Source: Rosa chinensis (lineage: Eukaryota > Streptophyta > Magnoliopsida > Rosales > Rosaceae). Taken from it: a stretch of DNA of 64,000 nucleotides. Under the pieces are notes generated by a model that saw nothing but the letters and a program-made list of their open reading frames with translations, was not told where the DNA came from and searched no databases. The position numbers were made by a program, and so were the translations under genes. Of this stretch, positions 44,323 to 55,600 are shown in pieces (within the stretch, counting starts at the first letter, position 1; every line of letters starts with the position of its first letter). The stretch lies in contig NC_037092.1 of the NCBI RefSeq assembly GCF_002994745.2, positions 5,694,501-5,758,500 of the forward strand, given 5' to 3'.

Positions 44323-46734
44323 CTATAACGTCTTGTCGTCCCTTATTATGTCGTCAAAATCAAAAAGAGAATGATTAAAACGATCGACTACTTCCGGGAG
44401 CATCCCAAGGCCTTCATAGCAGTCGCCAAAGTTATCCTCAGCCATCTTCACTATACTCGGTGAGGACGATGACGATGATGAGGACCCGAATATCCCTGCC
44501 ATAGCTGGTTGAGTAGAGCTTTGTTGTTGTCTAGTGACGTCGTTGTTGGTGTTGCTAGCTTCTTCACTTTGTCTATATGAAGAAGCAGGATCCGTAAACA
44601 ATGTCACCATGTTGTTTGTTTCTACTAGTTGTTCATTGCGTTGTTGTTGTAGTAATACTACCGCTGAAGAAGTCTCAACTTCACTGGTTCCGGTTTCATT
44701 GTAGGCGTATGGCGTGTATATGCTTGTTGTGTTGGCATGGGTTTTGCTGTTGGTGTGATCGATGGCGGTGTTGGTGTTGTCTCTTTTAGAGGTGTTGGTG
44801 TTGGTATGGGTATAGTTTTGTTGATGATATGAGGTTGAGGAGGGCTTGACAACATGGACTGGTCTTACTTGAGCCTGCCGGTGGATGGAGACGTACTGCT
44901 TCCTCGCATGACAAGAAAGAGCTTAATTAGTTAAGAATACAGATTAAGTGAAGCTAATAGATTATGCAGGATTCATGCATATAAAGAACCTGCAGCATTC
45001 ATGGAAAATCCATTATAGGCATAAAAAGATGGCTCCATATTGATATGCTTAAAACAGTCTGTCTGAGTGAACCCGGGTGACTTTCAACTGTAGATGCATG
45101 TGAGTCTCATAATAAATCTCATTCAAATTATTGACGCACCCACGTATAAATTTGTATAGTATTATGTATTCTCTTGTTAATTTTGTGAAAGAGTGGCCCG
45201 CTTAAACTGAAATCTATACACAAGTCATGCCTAAAAGGCTAAAACACCCGTTTTAGTCTTATTTGGATGAAAGATTCTTTAGCCGGTTTTATCTGAACTG
45301 CTGGCTCATTGATGATTAAAACAGTTTCTAAAACTCTCAGAGGATGCAAGGGGAACGTGAGTCCTAGCTGTATATTCAATGTTACCAATACATCATTTCC
45401 TCTAATTAATTTCGCCTCACTCTAATACAAAGTTAACTGTCAGCATAATTGAAAAAGGTGTAATGCAAATTTGTCACCATGCATGCATCCTTAAACAAAC
45501 TCTATCCATCTTTCTTGATTCAAATTTTAAAAATCAAAATGCTCATCTTTATCCAAAGAAGAAAACTAAGGAGAGTAGAACTCACAATATTCTTGCATTC
45601 ATCTTCGTAAAGATGAATGCTATCTCCCACCTCCACTCCAGATTGCCTAACAAAGTCTCCTGTTACATCGAAAAACGGACATATACTAGTCAGTGCAGAA
45701 CTGAATACATTCCATGTTCGTCACGCAGAGAGAGAGAGATCGAGAGAGTCAATTGGAAATTTCATTACCTGTGTTTTCAAGCACATACATTCGGCTTTTG
45801 TTATTTGACCAGTATCTGTGTCAAAAATTCAAAATCAACAAGCGGAAACAGTTTAATTAATTGATTAAAACTATTTGCCATAGATGAGGTTCACTTAGCA
45901 TTGTCATCAACTTACTTGTATTTCAAACCCCATTCTTGGGTTGAAAGAGCATCCCTGATTCTCAGCTCTATGCCTTCCTTGTCGGAGAGGCTTGGAAGGT
46001 ATTTTTCAGCCTCTTTCTGTGAAGGAGGTAAACAACAGATCAACATGACATTAGTGACTTCATGAGTAACTTAAGAAAGAGCAAATTTTTTTTGGGTGCA
46101 AAGCTCTAGAAACCAAAATAATGGTCGCTCTTTAACTTAGAAAAGAGAAAGGAAAAAAAATAAGAAAACTAAAGGAGAAAAGGTGCTCATCACCTTCGGA
46201 AGGACAATCCGGCCCAAAGATCCAACGTCACTATTCTTCAGCTGTTTTTCGAACAACATTCTCAGTTTCTGTGCAACAGAGATATATGACTAAGAAAGAC
46301 AAACTTCAAAACAGAAAGAAAATATAACAATTCATACATAAATCGAGAACACTGACCTTGTTATCCGGCGTGCAGAATGAGTAGATGTATTGTTCATTCG
46401 GCGTTTCAGAAACAGCACTAGATGGATCCTTCCCTACTGCCAACCTTGAAGAAGCAGCCGCGGCACGAGCAGCTTTTCTTGTTCTCAGAATGTTGCCTCT
46501 TCTTTGGCGTGACATCCTTGTTTCCCACGCAGCCGAACTTGGGATTGGTTCGGGACGCATGGGAGGAGGATATGAAAAACATGGTGGTTGCTGCCAATGT
46601 GGGTGTGGTAGGTAGCAAACCACTGGATCATGATACAACTGAGATGATGAACTTTCCAGAGTTGAAGATGGAGAAGAAGAGCTAGCGGTAGTTGTTGAAG
46701 GTGTGAAAGGTGGGCGGAAGTTCTCCATTATCAA
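44323..46734 (-). CDS. LEC2: B3-domain transcription factor LEAFY COTYLEDON 2 (six exons)
   Basis: Exons by splice signals on the minus strand: 46357-46734, 46194-46268, 45916-46016, 45769-45815, 45586-45659 and 44323-44898. They join in frame to 416 aa. The B3 domain (about residues 129-228) is spread over exons 2-5: NSDVGSLGRIVLPK, YLPSLSDKEGI, WSNNKSRMYVLENTG, GDFVRQSGVEVGDS. The SDKEGI, WSNNKSRMYVLENTG and YEDE combination is that of LEC2 rather than FUS3 or ABI3. The N-terminus is Ser/Pro-rich with a basic stretch (RRGNILRTRKAARAA); the C-terminus is Gln/Ser-rich, ending in an acidic FDFDDIIRDD. LEC2 binds RY motifs (CATGCA) and drives embryo maturation and oil and storage-protein genes. 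The last acceptor (44899) was chosen because it keeps the frame; the others are clear. Arabidopsis LEC2 is 363 aa. Confidence 0.87.
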
Positions 46735-47031
46735 ACAATGGAAAAGAAGAGAGACAGAGAAGTTGGTCTTTGAAGAGTTGTATTGGTGATAACAGAGTTG
46801 CTCTTAGTTTCTGGTAGTGATGTTTTCGGTTTCTGTGTGTTAAGTAGGTACAGGGAGGGGGTGATGGGTTTTGGTTTTGGACGTTTTCTAGGGATCTGTG
46901 ATGCCATTCAGAAGAGAACAACTGTTGGCAGAAGAATGGGAAAGAGAGAGAGCAATGAATAGTTCCGGTGAGGCAGAGGGTGTGAAATGTGGCTCAAGAC
47001 TGGTTTTTTTTCAGGTTAAACTCTTCTCACT

Positions 47032-47033
<2 letters not shown>

Positions 47034-47069
<36 letters not shown>
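47034..47069. promoter_or_regulatory. (GA)n tract upstream of LEC2
   Basis: A CT run on the plus strand, GA in the LEC2 sense, about 300 bp before the start codon. GAGA motifs are binding sites of plant BPC factors and, in Arabidopsis, LEC2 is repressed through a promoter element linked to Polycomb. A role here is inference. Confidence 0.45.
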
Positions 47070-47072
<3 letters not shown>

Positions 47073-47164
47073 GGGCAAGCATTACAAGAGCAATGTGGGA
47101 GGGGTGGGATTAGGTTTAGGGTTTGAGGTATTATATGTCGGGTAGTTAATTTGCTATTTCCAGG

Positions 47165-47172
47165 CATGCATG
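47165..47172. promoter_or_regulatory. RY motif CATGCATG upstream of LEC2
   Basis: A palindromic RY element about 430 bp before the LEC2 start. RY is the binding site of LEC2/FUS3/ABI3 B3 domains, so auto- or cross-regulation is possible. Another CATGCATG lies in the last intron at about 45480. Confidence 0.5.
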
Positions 47173-47179
47173 ATTTCCT

Positions 47180-50100
47180 CTCTGTGCAACGAGGTTGCAT
47201 ATCAAAGACTCCCCAGAAACGGCAAATGGCCAGACCTAGTCCTCCTTAAGTTTTTTTTCTATAAAATCATGTTTTTTATATCTGGTTGAGTGCTGGTCTA
47301 ACCTTGATATAGTTATGGTTTATAAGTTTATAGGTAATTTATATAATGTTTGGGATGTGAGTAAACAAGGTTGTCTAATGTTTGGAATGTGAGTAAAGAT
47401 TGGGGCAGAAAGACCTGATGAACTCATCAATGAGATCTGTGCTTTCATTTTCGTCTTGATTTGAAGCACTCCATTGTTTGAAGCCATGTCTTGATTCTTG
47501 TTTTTCATTTCTTCAACCACAGACCATGAATCAAAGACAATGCCTTTGAGTCCACCCTGCATCAATGAATAAAGTGAAACATTTTCCAGTCAGAAAACAT
47601 GTTCCAATTAAGAGAATTTTACCATAAAATCATAAATATATTATTACTGTAGCCTTGAGTCTCAAAAACCACACACACAAAATTTGCACAGATGGGGAAA
47701 AAAGTCTAGTTGTTCTTACTTCTTACAAACTATTTTCCACCAATTAAGCTAAAGACTGGATATATGTTTAAGACGATATGACTATGTTTAGATAGAGAAG
47801 ACTTTGTAAGGTGAATTCTAGAGAGATCCATAATCTCATGGCATTTTAACAGCTTCAAACTTTAACTTCATCAGGCCTTCATCTCCAACAAAACTTTGTC
47901 ATAGTATTGCATAACAGAAATTGATTTTATCATTCCTGTGAATAAGCCAATACAGGCTTTAACTTGCAAACTCTTATAAAACTGATAATCTTCCTCTCAG
48001 AGCAAGAATTTAATATTTTGCCAAAAGGTAACAAAACACAACTTTAGACAGGATCTACAGGTAACAAATCAAGCAAATAAGGTAATCCAGACAGCAAATA
48101 AGTGCATTCATACATGATTCACATGCGCATGAGAAATCATGTGTCACAGATCATAATATCACTGTCAAGATTAACAAATCAAGCAGAATATTCTTTTAGT
48201 GAAGGAAACATAGCGCTATAAGATCATAATGCAGTATTGGTTCTTAGTAGTACACTTACAGAGTTCACAGAATTAAAAGGAAAATTCTCCATGCTAATGA
48301 TTCAATGAATATCTCTTATATTCATCACCACAGAGAAAACTGCTTCAACTGCTTCTATGAACTCTATAAAGAAAAGAAGAACAAGGAAGAGAACTTGAAC
48401 TGTGAAATGTGAAGATGCCTTGAGAATAAGCTGGTGTTATATAGAAGCTTAAAGGGAGTCTCGACAAAATGCAAGCAACTACCGGCCTAGGTGATTACAC
48501 CTGCCTCAGGCATGTCGCCCATGCACTCAACCTTTAAAGCGAGAAAACGCACACCTGCCTCAGGCGTGTCGTCCATGCACTGAACCTCTGAAATGTGAAA
48601 CGTACACACATCCTTGGGGAAGACAAATAGGGTCATTTAGATGAATATGAATATTATTTATTTCTGATTCTAGATATTTATTTCTGTTTTGGTTCATAAT
48701 TATTTATTTCTGATTCTAGATATTTATCACTGCTGATGAATATGAATATTAGTTTAATTTCGGTCATAAAGACAAACATCTGAGCATGTAATCTCACCTA
48801 TGCTAAAAATACTCAACAGAGCTAACAACATGAGTAGTGACAGACTAAAGACGTTTATGACAAATAGCAGAACATAAGTTAGCAGTAAAAGAAGTAATTC
48901 CAGTTTGTCTTTAGAGTTGTTTTAAAGTCTGTCAATTAACGGTAGGAATTTCCTTAGGTTTAATACTACCTTTCAGAGATCAGATCATATAATGTACTTC
49001 AGTAGAGCAGGAAAGAATACAGAACAAAACAGACACCATCTTTCATTATACAAGCTACGAGATATGAGACTTCTGTAGTTATGTGATTCATAAGAATTCA
49101 CTTTTCATGATGAAGTGGTAAGTTTCAAACAAATGGTCCATGATCACTGCAGAAATAAATATGCTTTAAAGTTCATGACTAGATATGTATTCCTTCTGCA
49201 ATGAATGACAATGTAGTTCATTACAAGACTCACCATCTATTAAATTTCATCCTGCAGAGATCAATATGTGTTTTACAGAGCTTTGTAAAGCTTTTGTTGG
49301 TCATCTTATCTTGGAAATTTGACACTGTTCGATTATGGGTATTGAACTCTATAAATCTTTATTCATAGCTATATGACCATTTAAAAATTTTCATTAGAAG
49401 TTGAACGATCAACCCTTAACTGAAAACTCCGTTCATTTATAATTCAAGGCTACAGAACACTATAAGTTCCCTTTATTGTAACCAATGGACCAATTCTGGT
49501 ATATAGTATATACACAGGTAGGTTACTTGCAAGAGTTTTCATGAAGCTAACAAAGCATACAACCTTATAATCCAAGTTAAACAAACAATTCTATAGGTTT
49601 AAAATGGCTTCTTCCTTCTCTAAATCCAAATTAACGGAGTTTTTGAAACTAACTACTATTGCTCTTCATATGTCTTAAACCAGAAGTAGCCTGTGCTCTA
49701 ACACTTCTTTAACTCAATAACAACAAGAACACTCAGTGTGTCATTATAGATGTCCAATGCCCTATATTGAATTGAAAGAGAGTTTAGCTGCTTCAGTTTT
49801 TCATGTCACAACTTTCCTCAAATCTTCCCATAATAAACCCAGCTGAGCTAGGACTCAATTTCCCCAAATCGAACATCTAGGGATTAGAAGTTGAAATGCT
49901 AATTGAAAATTTTCCACATAGGGATACATAAGCGTGGTAATGGTAAAATTGTAAGGGCAAAGAGAGAAGTTTAACATATATAACTGACCTGAACTTGGAA
50001 GATAGTGATGGTGCGAAGCCATTTTAGGTTTAGCGTGAAGGAAACCGTCGGGACAGTGCAACTGGACAAAGCTCCATCCTCTTCTAAACGTGACACCAAT

Positions 50101-50286
50101 TTTGAATCAAACACTTCTTTCTCTCCTTCCTGAGCAAGAAGCAAGCGTTACAACTTTCATTCACAGAATGAATACGTTGTACTCCAGAAATAAAAGTTTG
50201 AGAAATTTTAAATACACACCCCTAATCACTTAATACACATCCCTATTATTTTATATTTCAAATTAGATTTTGTAGGTAGGTTAAAG
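47180..50286. other. Long LEC2 upstream region, few features
   Basis: Two minus-strand open blocks have plausible splice signals: about 47410-47543 (GIVFDSWSVVEEMKNKNQD) and about 49988-50133 (KEVFDSKLVSRLEEDGALSS). I do not recognise either. A GCCTCAGGCRTGTC unit of about 65 bp is repeated twice at about 48500-48600. Otherwise nothing is seen. Confidence 0.35.
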
Positions 50287-51128
50287 AGAGTTTCTATTGG
50301 GACCTCCAAATCTGCTCACTTGACCTCACTCTATTATGAATTATTAAATGACATATATAACCTACTATAAAATGACTATTAAGGACAATATATAATTTTA
50401 CCCAAAAAATATTATATTTATTTTATGTAGATTTTCTAATTCAATAATATTAGATTATATTATTATTTTCCTTATCTATTTTCATTTTCCAATTTCAATA
50501 CATACTCATTAAAGTATTCATATATATTTAATAAGAATTAAAAATATGATTAAGATCATGTGACATAAAAATGTATGATATATAATTATATATGTTGAAA
50601 GCATATTGGTGAGGGAAAACAAAATAAATCCTCTTATGATTTATGACCTAAATCTAAGTCAATCCATTACATTTGCAAAAAAAAAAAATGAAAAAAAAAC
50701 TAAAAATATTTAAATAATTAATCATGTGGTACAAAAAATACAGAAAAAAAATAAACATTAAAAAATGAATGTTTTTTTTTTTGAGAATAAAAACAAAATG
50801 ATTTCTTCATTTTTTTTTTGCACAGCTAAAGTAGAAAAAAAAAACATAATAGTTCATGGCATTTTCGTATTGATTAGACATTAATTTTTAAAACTCAAGT
50901 TTGATTAAGAAGTATATTTAATTAAGATTTATAGAGTGATTAAATCATTGAAATGACTAAATTTTTTATTTTAAAGATAATAATTTATTTTCAAATTATA
51001 TGAGTGAGGTTATTTGAGGAAATTTAGTGAGCTTTAGTGAGTAAATTTAGTATTTAAAAATTTAATAAGAGGTGTAAAAAGCATAAAGGTCAAGTGAGTA
51101 AATTTAGAAGTTCCAATAGAAAAACTCT
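50287..51128. mobile_element. Mutator-type MITE, copy 2 (842 bp)
   Basis: Same element as 20787-21636, in the opposite orientation. The ends are AGAGTTTCTATTGGGACCTC and the complement of AGAGTTTTTCTATTGG. The 9-bp duplication has one mismatch, AGGTTAAAG at 50278-50286 and AGGTTAAAT at 51129-51137. Confidence 0.88.
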
Positions 51129-51137
51129 AGGTTAAAT

Positions 51138-51671
51138 GACCAAAACAGACATCTATGCATTAGAAGAAGAAAAAAATAATCATATTTTCCTTATATAATT
51201 CTATTTATGTATAAAGAGTTAGATAAACACAAAAAATTTCTATACATGGCCTCCTAATTTAATACAAGAATAAAGTTAGAAACTATCTAATTTAATTTTT
51301 CCTTAAATAAATTGTAATTAAATGAGGTTAGAGACCGTAATATTTAGAATTTAAAAATCAATGGCATTAAATATTTTTAAAACATATCGCTTTACTCCCA
51401 TTTTTTAGTTAATTTCCTTTTTTGTTCTAAGAGTTATGATTAATCAATTTATTTTCTAATATAAAACATCACAGGTGAAAAAACTTTGTAATTGTTAATT
51501 TGTTTGGCCCCTCTAATGACAACTATATATTTAGTTCCGCCACTATGGAGAAACTACTAGTATAGTTTTAGTTGAATATTCAACTCATAATTTTATACTT
51601 GATTAACATGATGTTTGGTGGATGTGAGCACAAATAACACAAAGCCTATTTATATGCATCTATTTAAAGGG
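51138..51671. other. Intergenic, nothing recognised
   Basis: AT-rich, no open frame of note and no repeat structure. Confidence 0.5.
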
Positions 51672-51687
51672 AACAATAATAAATCTT

Positions 51688-52573
51688 GAACAACATCGAG
51701 TCTCGATCATTTTTCAAGCAAACCTAACCTAGGGTTTGAGCAGAACGGCGGCGGGCCATCTTCGGTGGCCGGCTGATCTAACACCGGCGAGTTTGCTCAT
51801 CAGGGCGAGGCTACGTAGGGGGGGGCGCATGTTTTGGAGGACAGATCGGTGCCAAAGATTGGAAGGAGTTGAGGATCGCATTGGTCAGTTTGGGTTGGCG
51901 GATCTGGCATTCTTCTCAGCGTCCTGACGCAATACCTGGACTAAGGGACTGCACAGCAATGTCTGTTTGACGATAGTTGTTGCTTCTCCGGTTGCGGGAG
52001 TCGACGTTGTTCTCTGGGTGATTTGTGTTCTTGAGTCGAGGATCTGGTCTGCAGGTGAGCTTTGGCCAGTCGTTGGCGGTGGGGTTTGCTGCAAAGTGGA
52101 GGCCTGATGTCCGGCTGGAAGGGTCGGCTGCCGGAAAGCTGGCCGGCGGCGGCGATGGTATGGCAGAAGATGATTTGGGCTTCTGCCCACTTTGCTTGGG
52201 TTTGGGCTCGAGCCTTTGGGCCTGGGCTCCAACTTGGGCTGCTGGGCTCTGTATTGGGGACCTTTAAGGAGGGTGCCTTGTCACCCTTAATTAGCACTTT
52301 GCTAGGAAGTAACTTTCTGTTGGTACAACAATTGCGCGCCTGGCCAATAGGGATGCTAGTAAATGATTTTGCCCTAGAAGACACGAAGTTTCTTTGCTTA
52401 TAAGTTCGCTAATCTTAGCGAGCTTATCATCGACTTGTAATGAGTCTGTTTTGCTTAGAATAGGGTTTCCGGATTTTCTTGCTGGCTATCTTGTTGTAAG
52501 TATAGTTAGACTCTAGCCATTGGCAGTTTGCCGGCTATTGATTTTAATGATATCAATTTCTATTAAAAAAAAT
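51688..52573 (+). mobile_element. Poly(A) retroposon 3 (LINE-like, no reverse transcriptase)
   Basis: A perfect 16-bp duplication AACAATAATAAATCTT flanks it (51672-51687 and 52574-52589). The plus-strand 3' end reads TTAATGATATCAATTTC and then an A run. Length 886 bp, close to the other two. The 5' half is GC-rich (52020-52260) with short open frames on both strands that match nothing I know. Confidence 0.85.
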
Positions 52574-52633
52574 AACAATAATAAATCTTTATGGATTTCT
52601 CAATAACTAACACAAGTAATCAATATGGTCATT

Positions 52634-55600
52634 CACTACTACAAAAATTGAATCAGACGACACCCCTCAGACGACGCATCATAGTTTTCCGTCGTCTGAT
52701 TGATTTTTATTTTTTTGGACGTCGTTTTTATAAAATCTGTCGTCTGATGTGAAATTATGAGTTAGTTCATAAGACGTTTAAGGACAGAACCGTTGTGTGA
52801 CCCTAAAAAAATTGAGCGGCAAGTTTCCCACCATGTAGTGGTGCCAAATCCCATCTCAAACCCCAAATTTCCTCCTCAACATTTATTAATCATACGACGA
52901 AAAATAATAAAACTGTGGTCTGATCAATATATTTGTCTGAAGGAGGGAGATTTCCCACCAGCATATTTCTCTAACTCCCCAAAGAGGGAAGTCAGATTGA
53001 TAGGAGACAAATCCTAAATTTAAAATGGTAGTCTTCAGACCACATTTTTATAAAATTCTGTTGTGTGTCTTTGTCCTAATTGATATAGCCGGGTTTGAAG
53101 CCCTAACACTTGAGCAAAAGAACAACAAAAGTTGCCACAGCTCCTCAATCTCTCCACAGCGCCTCACTCTCTCGAGTCTCGACACAGACCCATAACCAAA
53201 ACCCACAACTATCAGCGCCCTCGCCCTCGCCCTCTCTCCCTCTATCTTCTACCCCTGACCCCAAATCCATCATTTTGAAACCTTGGACCTCTCTCCTCTC
53301 CTCGACAACCAAACCATTTTCTGCCTCATACGATTGATGGTGAATTCATCCCATCACTCTCACTTCAAAATAGACTGGAGAGAGCCCTAGATTGGAAACC
53401 TTCTCTTCTCCAATACTTTGAGTCCTCTTTCTCTTACATAATCTAAGGCGGCCTCTCTCTATATATGAGCAGAAGAACCAGAAGCTCGAGCTCCTACAAA
53501 TGAACGGCTCGATTATGGGCATTCAATTAAAGTACTTGGGAAGATAAGGGTTCGGGTTTCTGCCTTAGGTCATTGAAAGAGGTCAATCAGGTGATCTAGG
53601 TTTAGTTAATGTTCATAATTGAATTCACATCGACCCCAAATCCATTAGGTTTTGCTTCGCATTCGTTAAACTTATTGTTCTTCACATCTCTTCCTAATCG
53701 AATCCAATCTTCACTAGTAGACCGCGTCTACTCCATTTCCAACGACACCAGGTACTCTCTCTCTCTCTCTGATTTTGAATCTAGGCTGCTCAATATAAAT
53801 CAAGTCTTTGTTTGGTTTATTTGTTTGATTTTTGTGGGTTTTGGTGCGTGATAGGGACTCTTTCCCTCTGCCTCCTCCTCTGCTCTCACTACCTCCACCA
53901 CTACTCGCATTCCCTTTCTAACATCACCATTCACTGAAATTTCAATTCAGCCACTATAAACTCCCAAGCTTCCATATTTTGGAGCTCCGCTAATCGATTT
54001 GTGTCGGGTTTTTTGTTCAGGTATATGGCAAGTTTGCAGAGATGCAGTAGCGTGTACCTGAGAGAGTCGGTTCTCTTGCTTCCATGTTGCAATGCTAACA
54101 ATAGCTACAAGAGGTTGGTTTAATCTATATCATAAGTTTAACTTTTGTAGTTGATTAAATAAGTAATTATTTCTCAGATTCATTGAGTTTTGTTTTAGGT
54201 TGTACTTGACTCAGACTAGGATTCAGGTTAAGTTGCAGATTGCGAGGGAAAGAAGAAAAGGGTAAGCTTATTTGATGTTCCAGGCTGTATGCAAATACCT
54301 CTTCAAATTGAACGCAGTATTAAAACAAATTGCTTGATCTATCTGGTTTTGGAGGTACAGAGCTGGGTTGCTTTTAATCGGTGGTGTAGATTTCATTTGG
54401 GTTACCTCTATCGGTTCCTTCCTTCATTGGTCAATCTGACTAGGTAATGGTTTTTGTTCTTGATTTGGGTTCAAGATATTGGTGTTTTGATTGTTTGGGT
54501 TCAAAATATTGGTGTTTGGTGATTGGGTTTAAGGATTTGCTTTGTGTCCTGCGAGTATAGGAACTTTTGATGGGGACAAAATTGGTCCTTTTTTTTAAGA
54601 TGGTTTTCGTGTTATGAACTGGTATATTGTTCTCAGTGCTTTCTTATTGTTATTTTATTGTTATTTGATTTAAGCTATCGTTGTTTAAAGACATTGAAGC
54701 TAAAGATAATCAGGAAGTATATTTAAAGTGATGACTGCTTATTAAAATTTGTTTGGTAGAGAAGGTTTGTTTTCAAGAGTAGGTTTTGATTTTGGTTAGT
54801 CTATTGGTAAGACAAGCAGTTTTGTGATTCAGTGGTGAATTCAATTTCTCTGTTATCGTCGTTATCTTTCCTAGTGTTTTGTTGTTTAGTACATGGTCCT
54901 GTTTATGGCTTTGCATGGAAAATACTGGATTCATTACCTTAGCTTGGATGAAAAGAAATTTGATGTGAAGGTTTGATTTTCAGGATAGGTTGAGAGAGTT
55001 TGATTTCGCAAGAAACTAAAGATTGTACATTGGCTAGATTTGTTGAGTTCTGCTTTAAATGAAGTCTTAATATTTTGAGCTTATATGTATGGATTTGTGT
55101 ATATTTTGAGCTTTAAATCAAAGATATAGATACTGGACTTCAATCTATGTTGAGTGTTATTGGTTAAAAGCCTCTCGCATCAAATTACATATATGTCTGC
55201 TTAGTGCATTTGAAAAGCTAAGGTTCCTCAAGTTTGTATTTGGGATCATAATAACTTGTTGTCTTCTTTATATTCTGGTATGATCAGTTCTGTCATGCTT
55301 CTCTTAATAATCGTGGTATTGATTTAGATGAGAATATCATTCATCTATATGGGGTTTGGTCATTTTTGTTGCATATCATTATTATATAGTGGAGGGTAGA
55401 ATTGATTTTTATCAGGTTTCTTTGTTTTCGCCACTAGATGTATGGATATCTTTATATTCTGAGCTGGTATTCTGCAGATACTGATCTATCATGATAGAGA
55501 TAAATGCATGTTGTAACACTATCTTTGAATTGCCTGCTGTTTCTCGACTCTTTTTCTTTCAACTTTGGTGACTACATTGAAATCATACATAGAGGTTAGT

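Noticed and set aside
51885..52403. Open frames up to 147 codons on both strands
   Set aside because: GC-rich body of poly(A) retroposon 3; frames on both strands overlap and none shows a domain.
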